Source: Sapria himalayana (lineage: Eukaryota; Streptophyta; Magnoliopsida; Malpighiales; Rafflesiaceae). Taken from it: DNA of 64,000 nt. Shown in pieces: positions 49,538-63,159 of the stretch. Below the pieces are notes generated by a model. The model was not told the DNA's origin. It searched no databases and saw only the letters and a program-made list of their open reading frames with translations. Location: the NCBI GenBank assembly GCA_029783825.1, contig JAREIK010002641.1, positions 229,583 through 293,582 of the forward strand, written 5' to 3'. The first letter of the stretch is position 1. Every line of letters begins with the position of its first letter. A program made the position numbers and the translations under genes.

Positions 49538-49905
49538 TATATACTTAGTTTTATGTACATATAATACTATAGTATATATACATATATACTCAGTATATAA
49601 GAATATATAATTCTTTAGTATTATATGTAAATATATACTGGGTATATTGTACTAAGTATATATGTAGATATATACTAAGTGTATTTGTACTCAGTATATA
49701 TGTATATATGTACATATACAACTATAGTATATATGTACATATATACTCAGTTTATATGTACATATATACAGAGTATAATCGTACATATAATACTATAGTA
49801 TATATGTAGATATGCTATAGTAATATATGTAACGAGTGAAATAATAGTATATATGTACATATACACTATAGTATATATGTACATATATACTATAGTATTA
49901 TATAT
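49110..49905. repeat. Palindromic ATATACTGAGTATAT minisatellite, long copy
   Basis: It begins with (TA)n at 49122-49172. Some 700 bases of units such as GTACATATATACTGAGTAT and ACATATAATACTATAGTAT follow, with a (GT)n run at 49510-49534. Each unit is close to self-complementary, so the array could fold in many ways. Related short arrays lie at 41471-41680, 62580-62735 and 63470-63670. Confidence 0.82.
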
Positions 49906-50329
49906 TTATCAAAACATAAATTTATTTATTTATTTATTTAGATTTGATTATCTGGTTTAAATTTCATACAGATATGGTACTGCATTATTCACCATACGAA
50001 GCTTTTATAAGTGAAGGGATTTTTCACTATACACGATGGACCACGACTTGGACAGCTTTGTCGCTGCAGAAAGATAGTATTCAAGGAGCAGCGAGAAAAA
50101 AAGCAATGTCGATGCACGGATAGATTATACTTTATGCATTGAGGGTAAATACATTGATGAATAAGATGCAATAAAATTTTATTATGTTTTTATTTGAATT
50201 ATGTAAAATATTGAATCAGAATAAATTATGAAATGATTTTATTTATTGATAATTAATAATTATCGTCTATAGTTTTTATTTTTTTTCAATTTAATATAAA
50301 AATAATAAATAATTTATTTACATTTGTTG

Positions 50330-50789
50330 AAAAAAAAAATTTCTGAAAAAAGTTTTGAAATGAAAATTGCTAAAAAATTTTCCATTGCTAATTTAGCAAG
50401 GGATTTTTACCCTACTAATTTATTTATTAAAATTATTATTTTAGTTATGGATTTTTCCGATGCTAAATTTTTATTGCTAGGAATTATTTCCCTCACTAAT
50501 TTTTAGCGACGAGTACTTTATATTGGGAAAATTTCATCGTTATATCCATTTAGCGACGGAAACAGCCATTTAGCTTTCTAATTTAGCTAGGAAAATTAAT
50601 ATTTTAGCCAATGATAATTACATCACAAAAACATTTTATCTAGGGACTCTTTCACATACTAATTTGTAGTGACAAACAATTTAGATTGGGAAAACTTCTG
50701 TCATTGTCTTCGCTATATCCCATTTAGTCATGGAAACCCCACATTTAGCTAGGGAATTATCATATCTAGTTGGAATTTTTTTTCTTGTG
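50330..50789 (+). repeat. CACTA right subterminal repeats, damaged terminus
   Basis: TAGCAAGGGATTTTTACC, TTAGCGACGGAAAC and TTTAGCTAGGGAATTATC words as in the element ending at 42565. The terminus reads TTTTTTCTTGTG and then array sequence; the final CACTA motif is altered or partly lost. Confidence 0.8.
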
Positions 50790-51905
50790 TATCTATCTTT
50801 CTATTTATCTGTCTATTTATAAATCTATCTTTATGTCTATCTATCTATCTATATATATATCTATATGACTATCAGTATAACTATATATCTATCTATCTAT
50901 CTATATATTTGTGTATCTATCTATATATCTGTCTATTTATTTTTCTATCTAGTCTATTTGTGTAACTATTAATCTATATATATATATCTATCTATCTATC
51001 TGTGTATCTATCTATCTGTCTATCTGTATATTTTTCTATCTGTTTAATAGATATTTATCTATTTGTCTATCTATCTATATGTCTATCTGCCTATCTGCAT
51101 ATCTATCTACCTATCTATTTATGTGTCTTACTATATATCAATCCATCCATCTATCTATCAATCTATCGGTCTATTTGTCTATATGTCTATCAAATGATCA
51201 ATTAATTTGTCTATCTGTCTATCAATCAATCTGTCTATCTATTGATCTATATGTATATCTATTTATCTATCTATCTATCTGTCTATCTGTATGTCTGTCT
51301 ATCTATTTATCTTTATATTTGTCTATCTATCTATCTATCTATCTGTGTATCTGTCTATCTATAAATCTATCTATATATATATATCTATCTATCTATCTAT
51401 GTATATGTGTAAATGTTTATCTATCTATCTGTTTATCTGTTTATCTATCTATCTTTATATCTGTCTATCTATTTATCTGTATATCTATCTATATATCTAT
51501 CTATCTGCCTATCCGGCTATCTAACTCTATGGTAATCTATTTATCAGTCTATCTATCTATGTATCTATCTATCAATCTGCCTAGCTATCTGTATATCTAT
51601 CTATCTATCTAACAAAATATTTGTCTATCCGCCTATCTATTTAATGGTCTATCTATATATCTGTATATATATCTATCTGTCTATCTATCTTTCTGTCTAT
51701 CTATCTATCTATCCATCTATTTGTCTATCAATCAATCAATCTATCTATCTGTCTGTCTGTCTATCTGCATATCTATCTATCTGCCTATCTGCCTGTCTAT
51801 CTATATGTCTATCTATCTATCTATCTTTCAAAATATTTTTCGATCTGTATATATGTCTATATAGCTATTTGTCTATCATTTTATCAGTCTACCTATCTAT
51901 TTATC

Positions 51906-51936
<31 letters not shown>

Positions 51937-52067
51937 CTATGTGTGGATATATCCATTTATCTATCTATATAATTGTTTGATTGTCAATCTATAAATCTAT
52001 TTTTATGTCTAATCTATCTATTTATATATATGCCTATATGTATATCTGTCTTACTATAAATAAATAA

Positions 52068-52099
<32 letters not shown>

Positions 52100-55000
52100 C
52101 TAACTATTTATATGTCTTCTAATTATCTATCTATCTGTTTATCTATCTATATGTCAATCTATATATCTGTAATTATGTCTATCTATTTATATGTATATCT
52201 GTGTATCTGTCTATCTATCTGTCAATCTATCTATGTGTCTATCTATATTTTTCGTTATCTATCAATCTATCTGACAATCATTTTATCTATCTATTTGTCA
52301 ATCTATGCATATGTCTATCTATCTATTTGTATATTTGAGTATCTGTATATGTATCTATCTGTCTATTTGTTTAACAATCTATTTGCCTATATGTCTATCA
52401 AACTAACAATTTAGCTATCTATCTATTTATTTAAGAATCTATTTGCCTATCTGTCTATCAATCTAACTATCTATATATCTGTCTATCTGTATATTTATCT
52501 ATTAACTATATATCCATCTACCTATATGTCTATCAATTTATCTATCTATCTATCTATGTGTCTATCTATTTGTCAATATAACTATCTATCTATTTGTGTA
52601 TCTACATATTTTTTATCTTCCTATCTATCTATCTATCTATCTGTCTATCTATCTATCTGTCTATCTATTTATTTTTTTATATGTCTATGAATCTATTTTC
52701 CTATTGGTCTATCTGTCTATTTCCCAAACTATCTATCAATCAATTGGCCTATTTTTCTATCTGTCTAACTAACTAACTAACTATCTATCTATATATATGT
52801 ATGTCTGTTTATATGTCTACCTGTCTAACAATCTATTTGTCTATTTGTATATCTATCTATATGTATATTTATATATCTATTTGTATATCTATCTGTCTAT
52901 TTATATGTGTCCGTGTTTATCTGTTAATCTATCTATCTATATATCTATTTATCTATCTATCTACTTGTCTATCTATATATCTATCTAACTACCTATCTAT
53001 CTGTATATATCAATCAATCTATCTATGTGTCTATCTGTAAGTCTTTATAACTATCTATCTATTTGTGTATCTACATATTTTTTTATCTACCTATCTGTCT
53101 TTCTATCAATCTATTTATTTCTTTATCTATCTATCTATCTATCTACCTATCTATTTATCTGCCAATCTATCTATCGATCTATCTGTCTATGTATTTATCT
53201 ATCTATCTATCTAAATATTTATCTCCCTATTTGTCAGTTAGTCTATCGATCTGTCTATTTGTTAATCTCTCTATCTGTCTATCATTCTATCTATATACCT
53301 TTTGATCTATCTATCTATTTGCCTGTCTATCTATATATATATCTATCTATCTGTTTATTTATCTGTCTGTCTATCTGTCTATCTGTTTATCTATCTATCA
53401 ATTTATCTGTCTATCTTTTTATCTGACTATCTATAAATCTGTCTGTATGTCTATATATCTATCTATATATGTATATGACTATATGTCTATATGTATAACA
53501 ATTTATCTAAATATATATCGATATATCTATTTATATATCTATCTGTGTATCTATCTATTAGTCTAGCAATCTTTCTATTTGTGTAACTTTCAATATATAT
53601 ATATATTTATCTATTTGTCTATATGTCTTTCTGCCTATATATTTAAATGTATTTCGGTCTATCTATCTATCTATCTGTCTATCTATGAGATATGAATCTA
53701 TCTATCTGTCTAATCATCAACTTGAATATTTATCTATTTATATATCTATCTACTGTTCTATCTATCAATTTTTCTATTAATCTATGTATCTATCTATGTA
53801 TATATCTATGTATCTATATATTTATCTATCTTTTTGTCTAGCTATTTATCAGTCTCTTTGTCTATCTGTCTATCTTTCTAGCTATCTATTTGACTATCTA
53901 TCAATTTGTCTATATGTCTATTTGTCTATCTGTATATCTATCTATTTATTTATCTATATATCTGTCTATCTATCTATCTTTTTTTATTTATATATGTCTA
54001 TCTATTTATCTATATGTATATCTATCTATCTGTCTATCTATCTGTCTATCTGTCAAACTATATATCTATTTATCTTTATATCTATCTATCTAGTTATCAA
54101 TATATTTTTAAATCTATCCACCTATCTATCTATGTATCTACCTTTATATCAGTCTGACTAAATATCTATTTGACAATCTATCTATATGCCTATCTTTATA
54201 TCTGTCTTTCTGACTATCTATCTATCAATTTGATTATCTATCTATCTATATATCCATATTTCTTTCTATCTATGTATCTGTTTATCATTGTATATATAAT
54301 TTTGTCTATCTATCTATTTGTCTATCTATCTTTCAAATATCTTTTTATCAATCTATCAATCTATCTATCTATCTATCTATCTATCTGTCTTGTTGTGATA
54401 GCTGACTATCAGTCTATCTGTCTGTTTATCTTTCTATCTATCTATGTGTATATCTATCTATCTATCTATCGGTGAATCTCTTTATCTATTTATATGTCTA
54501 GCTGTCTAACTATCTATCTATTTATTTGTCTATCTATCTGTCTATTTGTCTATCTATGTATCTCTCTATCTCTCTATCAATATATCTACCTATTTATTTA
54601 TTTCTCTATCTATCAATCTATGTATCTTTCTATATATTTGTCTATTTATCTGTCTGTCTATCTGTCTATGTATTTATCTGTCTATCTATCTCACAATCTA
54701 TTTTTTTATATATCTTACAATCTATCTTGTCTATCTGCCTTTTTGTGAATCAATCAATCTGTCTGTCTATCTGTTTGCCTATATATCTATCTATCTATTT
54801 GTCTATCTGCTAATTTTTCTATCTATCTATCTGTCTATTTGTCTATCTATCTTTTTATTTATTTGTCTATCAATCTATTTGTCTATCTATCATTCTATTA
54901 TTCTATCTATCTATTTATCTATCTATCTATTTATTTATTTATCTATCTTTCTTTCTATATCTACCTATCTATCTGTCTATCTCTGTATATATTTATATGT

Positions 55001-55786
55001 CTATCAGTCTATATATCTATTTGTCCATCTTTCAATTTATCTATATTTCTATCTATCTATTTATTTGTGTATTTCTCTTTCGGTCGATCTTTCTATTGGT
55101 CTATATATATACATATATATATTAAATATATATATATATAAATATATATATATATATCTATCTATCTATATATCTATGTGTCTATCTGTTTATTTATTTA
55201 TCTGTCTAATTATCTATCTATCAATCTATCTATCTGTGTATCTATCTATCAGCTTCTCTGGCTCTTTGTCTATAAGTCTATATGTCTAATTTGTTTATCT
55301 ATCCATATGGCTATCTGCATATCAGCATCTCTATCTATTGTCTATCTATCTATCTCTATATTTGACTATATTTCTATCTTTCTATCACTATATATGTCTA
55401 TATGTCTATATGTATATCTTTTTATCTGTCTATCTGACTATTGATCTATCTGGCTTTCTATCTATTTATCTTTTATCTATCTATTTCTCTATATGTCAAT
55501 CTATCTATTTATCTGTCTATCTATCTCTCGATCTATATATGTTTCAATCAATCTATCTATCTATTTGCCTATATATCTATCTGTCTATCGACATATCTAT
55601 CTATCTGACTATCTATAAATTTGTCTTTATGTCTATCTAGATATCTATATATGTATTTGACTATATGTTTATATGTATAACTACTTATCTAACTATCTAT
55701 CGATCTATCTATCTATCTTTCTATCAATGTATCTATATATATGTATCTATATATCCATCTTTCTATATTTCTATCTTTGTAACTAT

Positions 55787-55820
<34 letters not shown>

Positions 55821-57435
55821 ATTTGTCTATATGTCTTTTTGCCTATATGTCTCTATGTCTATCGGTCTCTCTATTATCAATCTATGAATCTATCTATCTA
55901 TCTAATTGTCAAATTGTCTGATATCTTTTTATCTATCTGTATATTTGTCTATCTATCTATCTATCTATCTATGCATCTATCTATGTGTCTATCTATTTAT
56001 TAGTTTATTTATCTATCTATTAATCAGTCTATTTTTCTATTTGTCTATTTGTTTATCAGACTATCTGATTATCTGTATATTTGTCTATCTATCTATCTAT
56101 CTTTATTTCTTTCTATCTGTCTATCTATCTTTCTATATGTCTAAATATCTATCTCTAACTATCTATCTGTCTATTTGTCAATCTATCTATCTGTATATCT
56201 ATCTATATATCTATCTGACAATCTATCTATATGCCTATCTTTATATCTATCTATCTGACTAACAATCAATCAATCAATCAATATATCGATCTATTTATAT
56301 ATCTATCCATCTTTCTATCTATTTATCTGTTTATCAATTAATCTATATTTTTGTGTATCTGTCTATCTATCTATCTGTATTTCTGTCAATTTGTCTATCA
56401 GTCTATTTGTGTGTATGTATATATATATATCTCTGTATGACTATCTATCTATCTATCAATGTGTATATCTATCTATCTATCTGTCTATCTATCTTTTGGT
56501 CTATTTATTTATATGTCTAACAATATATGTGTCTATCTATCTATCTGTTAGTCTGTCTATCTATCAATCTATCTGTCTATTTCATTATCTCTCTATCAAT
56601 ATATCTATCTATCTATTAATCTGTCTAATTGTCATTTTATGTACCGATCTATCTATTTGTCTATTTATTTAACTATCTTTCGGTCTATGTATCTATCTGT
56701 CTATTTGTCTAACAATCTATTTGTCTATCTATCCTATCTATCTTACAATCTATCTATCTGTCTATCTGTCTATTTGTCAATCTATCTATCTATCTATATG
56801 TCTATGTGTTTGCCTATATATCAATCTATATATTTGTCTATTAACGTATTTTTCTATCTATCTATCTGTCTATTTGTCTATCTGTCTATTTCTATTTTTG
56901 TCTATCTATTTGTATATATATCTATTTTTATATCTATCATTTTATCTTTCTGTCTAGCTGTCTATTTGTTTATTTGTCTATTAATCTATCGGTTTATTGT
57001 GTATTTTACTATTTGTCTATCTGTCTAAGTGTCTATCTATCAATCTACTGTCTATGTTTCTATCTATCTTTATGTCTTTTTGTCTGTCTATCTATCAGTC
57101 TATCTATCTATCTATCTATTTATCTTTCGATCTATCTTTCTTCCTATCTATCTGTCTATTTATCTATTTATCGATCTATCTTTCAATTTATCTATATATC
57201 TATATAATTATTATCTATCTTTCTATCTATCTATCTATCTATTATACTATCTATTTATATATCTATCCATATATCTGTCTATCTATCTATCTATTAATTT
57301 GTCTATCTATCTATCAATCTATCTATCTTTCTATATATCTGGCTATCTTTCAATCTGTCTATGTATTTATCTATCTATCTATTTTTCTATCTATCTATCT
57401 ATCTATATGTTTATCTATCTATCTATCTGTCTGTT

Positions 57436-57467
<32 letters not shown>

Positions 57468-57714
57468 ATTCTATATGTCTATCTATATATCTATTTTTCT
57501 ATCTATCTATCTATCTAACTGTGTATCTATCTATCTATTTATCTTTCTAACTCTCTATCTATTTATATATTTAAATATCTATTTATCTATATATATATCT
57601 ATCTATCTCTCTATCTATCTTTGTATCGATCTATCGATCGATCTATCTGTCTATCTGTCAGTCTATCTGTCTATTTTACTATCCATCTATCTAATAATAT
57701 ATCTGCCTATCTAT

Positions 57715-57745
<31 letters not shown>

Positions 57746-58171
57746 CCTATCAATCAATCTATCTGTCTATCTATGTATCTATCTGCCTATCTTTATGTCT
57801 ATCTATTTATCTATCTATCTGTCTAACAATATATTTGTCTATATATATATATATCTATTTATATACCTATCTGTCTATATGAAAATCTATCTATCTATAT
57901 ATCCTATCTATCTATCTATGTCTATAAATCTATCTATCTATTTGTCTATTTGCATATCTATCTATTTTCCTATCTATCTACCAATTTATATGTTTATCTT
58001 TTTATCTATCTATCTATATATATATATTTGTTTATCTCTCTATCTCTCTATATGTCTATCTCTCTATCTATTTATCTATATGTATATCTGGATAACATAT
58101 CTATATGTCTATATGTCTATCTGTCTATCTATTTATCTATTTATCTGTCTGTCTATCTACCTATTTATCTG

Positions 58172-58210
<39 letters not shown>

Positions 58211-58336
58211 GTCTGTCTCTCTATCTGTCTATCTATCTATTTATGTATATGTCTATATGTATATCTGTATAACTATCTATCTATCTATTTGTGTATCTCT
58301 CTATCTGTATATCTATCATTCTATTTGTCTAACTAT

Positions 58337-58374
<38 letters not shown>

Positions 58375-61300
58375 ATCAATCTATTGGTCTATATGTATTA
58401 TTATCTATATGTATATATGTCTTTCTATCTATCTTTCTATCTATCTATGTATTTATCTATCTATCTATCTATCTATTTGTCTATCTATTTATTTATCTAT
58501 ATGTATATCTATCTATTTGTCTATATGTCAATTTCTCTATTATCTATCTATTTATTTATTTATCTATCTGTCTGTCTATTTATCTATCTATCTATTTGTC
58601 TATCTGTCTATTCGTATATTTGTCTATCTATGTATCAGTCTATCTGACTATTTTTCTATCTGTCTATTTGTCTATTTGTCTATCTATTTATTCATCTATC
58701 TATTTATTTATCTATCTATCTATCTGTCTATCTGTCTATGTATCTATCTTTTTATATGTCTATCTATTTATCTATGTATTTGTCTATCTATCTATCTGTC
58801 TGTCTGTCAATCTGTTTATCTGTCTATCTGTCTATCTGTCAATCTATTTATCCGTTTATCTATCTATCTGTCTATCTATCTATATATCTATCTATTTATT
58901 TATCTATCTTTTTTTCTATCAATCTATCTGTGTATTTGTGTATCTGTCTATCTATGTATCTATCTATCTGACTATCTATATATATGAATATCTTTATATC
59001 TGTCTATATGATTCTTAATTTATCAAACTATCATTAATCAATTTGATTATTTGTCTATCTGTATATTTGTCCTTCTTTCTATCTGTCTAACTATTTTTTT
59101 GTCTATCTTTATTTCTATATATCTATCGATTTTTCTATCTATCTATCTATGTATCTATCTCTTTATCTATCTATATGTCTATCGGTCTATCTGCCTTTCT
59201 TTCTATCTACCTATCTCTCTATCTATCTAACTATCTATATATATATATCTATGTATCTGCCTATTTGTATATGTGCATATATGACTATATTCTTATTTAC
59301 CAATCAATATATCTATTTATCTATCTATTAGTCAATCTATCAATCTTTATATTGTCTACCTATCTATATGTCTATCTATCTATCTATCTATCAATGTGTC
59401 TATCTGTCTATCTATCTATTTGTGTACCTTTCTATTTATCTATATATCTATTTGTCTTTCTATCTATTTGTTTATTTGTGTATTTCTCTATCTGTTGATC
59501 TATCTATTTGTCTATTTATCTATCTATCTTTATGTTTATATGTCTATTTGCCTATCTATCTATTTGTCTATATTTATATCTATCATTTTATCAATTTGTG
59601 CATCTATCTATCAGCATATCTGCCTATTTGTCTATAAGTCTATATGTCTAATTTGTTAATCTATCCATATGGCTATCTGAATATCAGGCTATCTGTCTAT
59701 TTTTTATCTATCTATCTATATATCTATTTATCTTACTATTTTTCTATTACTCTATCTGGCTATATGTCTATCTTTTTATATGTCTATCTAACTAATGATC
59801 TATCTGTCTATCTATCTATCTAGTTATATATTTATCTATCTCTCTATATATCTATGTGTCAATCAATCAATCAATCAATCTACCTGTCTGTCTATCTACG
59901 TATCTGTCTATCTAACTATCTATCTATTTATCTGTCTATCTATCGATCTGTCTATCTTTTTATCTACCTATCTATCTTTCTATTTATCTGAATATATGTC
60001 TATCTATCTATGTGTATATCTGTCTATCAGTCTATCTATATATTTGTCTATCTCTCTATCTCTCTACCTGTCTATCAATCTATATGTCAAACTATCTATT
60101 TATCTATCTATCTATCAAAGTATCTATCTATTTGTATATTTGTCTAGTTGTCTATATATCTTTTTGTCAATCTTTATATCTGTCTATTTATCTATCTGTC
60201 TATCTATATATTTTTCTATCTGTCTATCTTTCAATCAATCAAACAATCTATCTATCTATATGTCTATCTTTCAATCAATCTATTTGTCTATTTATCTATC
60301 TGTCTATCACTCTATCTATCCATCAATTTATCTATCTATCTATTTGTTTCTTTGTTTATTTATCTATCTATTTATATGTCTATCTGTCTATCTCTCTATC
60401 TGTCTATCTATCTATCTGTCTATATATCTATCTACCTACCTACCTACCTATATTTCGACTTGTATATAAGTATATATGTCTATCTGTCTATCTGTGTATC
60501 TATCCATATGACTATCTGTCTATCAGGCTATCTGTCTATTTGTCTATCTGCCTTTCTATCTATCTATTTATCTATCTATCTGTTTGTCTATCTATCTATC
60601 TATTTGCCTATATGTCTATATGTCTATCTGTCTATATTTTTATCTATCTATCAATCTATCTATCTAACTATTTGTCTATTTGTCATTCTATACATCTGTC
60701 TACTTATCTATCTGTATTTCTATATCTATCAAATAATCTTTATTGTCTTCTATCTATCTATATGTCTTTCTATCTGTCTATTAGTCTATTTGTTTATCTA
60801 TCTTTCTTTCTATCTATCTATATGGCTGTCTATGTATCTTTCTATATATCTATCTACCTATCTACCTATATGTCTATAAGTCTATATGTTTATCAGTCTA
60901 TATGTCTATCTAGTTATATGCAAATCTAGCTATCTGGCTATATGTCTATTTGTCTATCTGTCTTTCAATCAATCTATCTATCTGTCTAACTATCTATTTG
61001 TCTATCTGTTTACCACTCTATTTGTCTAGCTATTGATCTATCTATTTGTCAATTTATCTATCTATCTGTCTGTCTAATTTTCTATCTATCTATCAGTCTA
61101 TCAGATTCTCAGTCTATCTTTCTATTTGTCTATCTATCTTTCTATTTTTCTATCTATCTATTTGTCTTTTCGTATATCTACTTATCTATCTATCTATATG
61201 TCTCTTTATCTAATTATTTGTCAATCTGTCTATCTACCTATCTATCTATCTCTCTGTCTATCTGTCTATCTGTCTATCTATACATCTATATATCATTCTA

Positions 61301-61688
61301 TCTATCTGTCTATCAGGCTATCTATCTATCTATATATCTATCTATCATTCTCTCTATTTATCTATCTATCTATCTATCTATCAATCTATTTGTCTATTTA
61401 TTTTTCTGTCTACATGTCAATGTGTTTATCTGTCTATCTGTCTATCTCTCAATCTGTTTATCTATCTATCTTTGTATCTATCTAACTATCTAACTGTCTA
61501 TCTTTTTATTTGTCTATATGCCTATCTTTAAATCTTTCTAATGTCTATCTATCTATATGTGTAAATGTCTATATGCCTATCTATATAACTATCTATCTAT
61601 CTATTTATCTATCTATCTATATGTCTATCTTTCTATCCATCTATATGTCTATATGTCTATATGTCTATCTGTCTATCTATTTATTTGT
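50790..61688 (+). repeat. Degenerate TATC/GATA array, block 6
   Basis: The longest uninterrupted block, nearly 10.9 kb, + strand TATC. It includes (TA)n tracts near 52073-52099, 55787-55818 and 58338-58371, a (TTTC)n patch at 58192-58210 and a CTACCTACCTACC patch near 60432. Its open frames (up to 465 codons at 57621-59018) are compositional. The ordered phrase AACTATCAATATATATAT, then TTTGTCTATATGTCTTT, recurs near 53590, 55785 and 58330, and CTATCCATATGGCTATCTG recurs near 55300, 59660 and 60500. The CTCTTTATCTATCTACTTG word common in blocks 1-4 was not found. Confidence 0.97.
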
Positions 61689-62110
61689 CACAACAATAAA
61701 AATTCCATATAGCTAGGGACAATTCCCTAGCTAAATGGGCATTTTCTATCACTATAGTATATAGCAATGGATTAACGACAGAAGCATTCCCAATCTAAAG
61801 TGCTCGTCGCTAAAATTTAGCTAGGGAAAGTGTCCCTAGCTTATAATTTAGTGACGGAAAAATCTATAGCTAAAAAAAATAAATTTTCTAGCTAAATTAG
61901 TAATCTAAACGAGAATTTTCATCGCTAAATGGATATAACGAATGAAGCTTTCCCAAACTAAAGTGCTCGTCTCTAAATATTAGAGAAGGAAATAATCCTT
62001 ATCAAAATAAATTTAGAGATGGAATAAATCCATTACTAAAATAAAGATATCCCTTACTAAATTAGCTAGGGAATTTTGCTAAATTAGTTTGGAAATTTTT
62101 CCTAGCTATT
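61689..62110 (-). repeat. CACTA terminus and subterminal repeats (minus strand)
   Basis: AGCTAGGGA, TTAGCGACGG-like and TCCCTAGCTA words in both senses. The order matches the right ends at 42565 and 50789 read in reverse. Confidence 0.85.
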
Positions 62111-62580
62111 TTAATTTCAAAACTATTTTCAGAATTTAATTTATTTAAAATTTTTTTAATTAAATAATTTACTATTTTTATATTAAATTGAATAAAAACA
62201 GAAACTATAAATGATAATTTATAATTAAAAAATCATCATATAATAACTTATTCTAATAAATTATTTTACAAAATTAAAATAAAAAAATAATAAAATATGA
62301 TTACATCTTATTCAATAATGTATTTACTGACCGTGGATAAAGTATCATCTATCCATCCATTGATGTTGCTTTCTCTCTCTCTACTCATTTGATCACCAAT
62401 TTTTCACTGCGAAAAAACTATCCGAGTCATCGTGCTTCATGTTTGTTGAAACATCCCTTCGCTTATACAATCTTCATACGGGAAATAATACGGTACCATA
62501 TCTGTATGAAATTTAAACCACCAAATCAAATCAAAATAAATAAAAAAAAACTATGTTTTGATAAATATAAAATACTATAG
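62111..62580 (-). other. CACTA internal sequence, no gene
   Basis: Reverse-complement match to 49920-50330 and 41690-42100 (TTTTTCACTG, CCGAGTCATCGTG, GGTACCATATCTGTATG). The + strand open frame at 62389-62580 is accidental. Confidence 0.75.
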
Positions 62581-62734
62581 TATATATGTATATATATATT
62601 AACATTTCACTTGTACATTTATTTCTACAGCATATGTACATATATACTGAGTACATATATACTTAGTATAATTGTACATAAAATACTATAATATTATAAG
62701 GATGTATATACTGAATATATACGTATGTATATAT

Positions 62735-63000
62735 CGCATTTGTTGCTATTGCTGCAACTGTAGCTTCCGCTGCCACTGCTACCACCATTGCTACCACCAC
62801 TACTGCTGCTGATGCCTCTGCTGTCGCTACTACCGTAGCTGTCACTGCTACCTTCGTAGTCACTATTGTTGTTGTTGCCACTGCTGCAGCCATTATCGCT
62901 ACTACCACCACTACCTCTCCATTGCCTATGCCACCGCCACTGCCACTGCTACAGCCACTACTGCCACTGATTATAAAAGTGGGGCAGATGATGATGCTCC
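62735..63000 (-). repeat. GC-rich trinucleotide tract in CACTA (minus strand)
   Basis: Degenerate GCA/GTA/GGC triplets on the minus strand, open for 120 codons and read as an Ala/Val/Ser/Gly-rich chain, or as Ser/Gly/Asn/Asp-rich in another frame. It matches the tract at 41325-41470 but is nearly twice as long. Upstream on the same strand, CIFGPRGISGLILGETTCP and a run of seven Asp codons (GAT repeats, 63126-63151) may be remnants of the second CACTA gene; I cannot confirm this. Confidence 0.7.
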
Positions 63001-63159
63001 TCTGATGAACTTCTGTCCCAACCACTCATTTTGAGATTGAGCAAGTTTTTGACTAGGGGCAAGTTGTTTCTCCCAAAATAAGACCTGATATCCCTCTTGG
63101 ACCAAAAATACACAACACTACACGAGCATCATCATCATCATCATCATCATCCTAAGCCC

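Larger units (their letters stand above)
43368..50789 (+). mobile_element. CACTA relative with damaged ends
   Basis: The DNA between array blocks 5 and 6. Its last 900 bases are collinear with the 3' part of the CACTA element ending at 42565, including the subterminal GCTAGGGAA words, and it stops at TTTTTTCTTGTG, where the expected TAGTG is altered. Sequence near 43550-43605 (TTTGAGGTAC... TTCATCGATTATCTT) matches 30250-30290 of the other element, so internal parts are shared too. No CACTA start is seen at the left junction and no Tnp2 sequence was found. It carries a nested gypsy fragment. It is therefore a non-autonomous or deleted copy. Confidence 0.68.
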
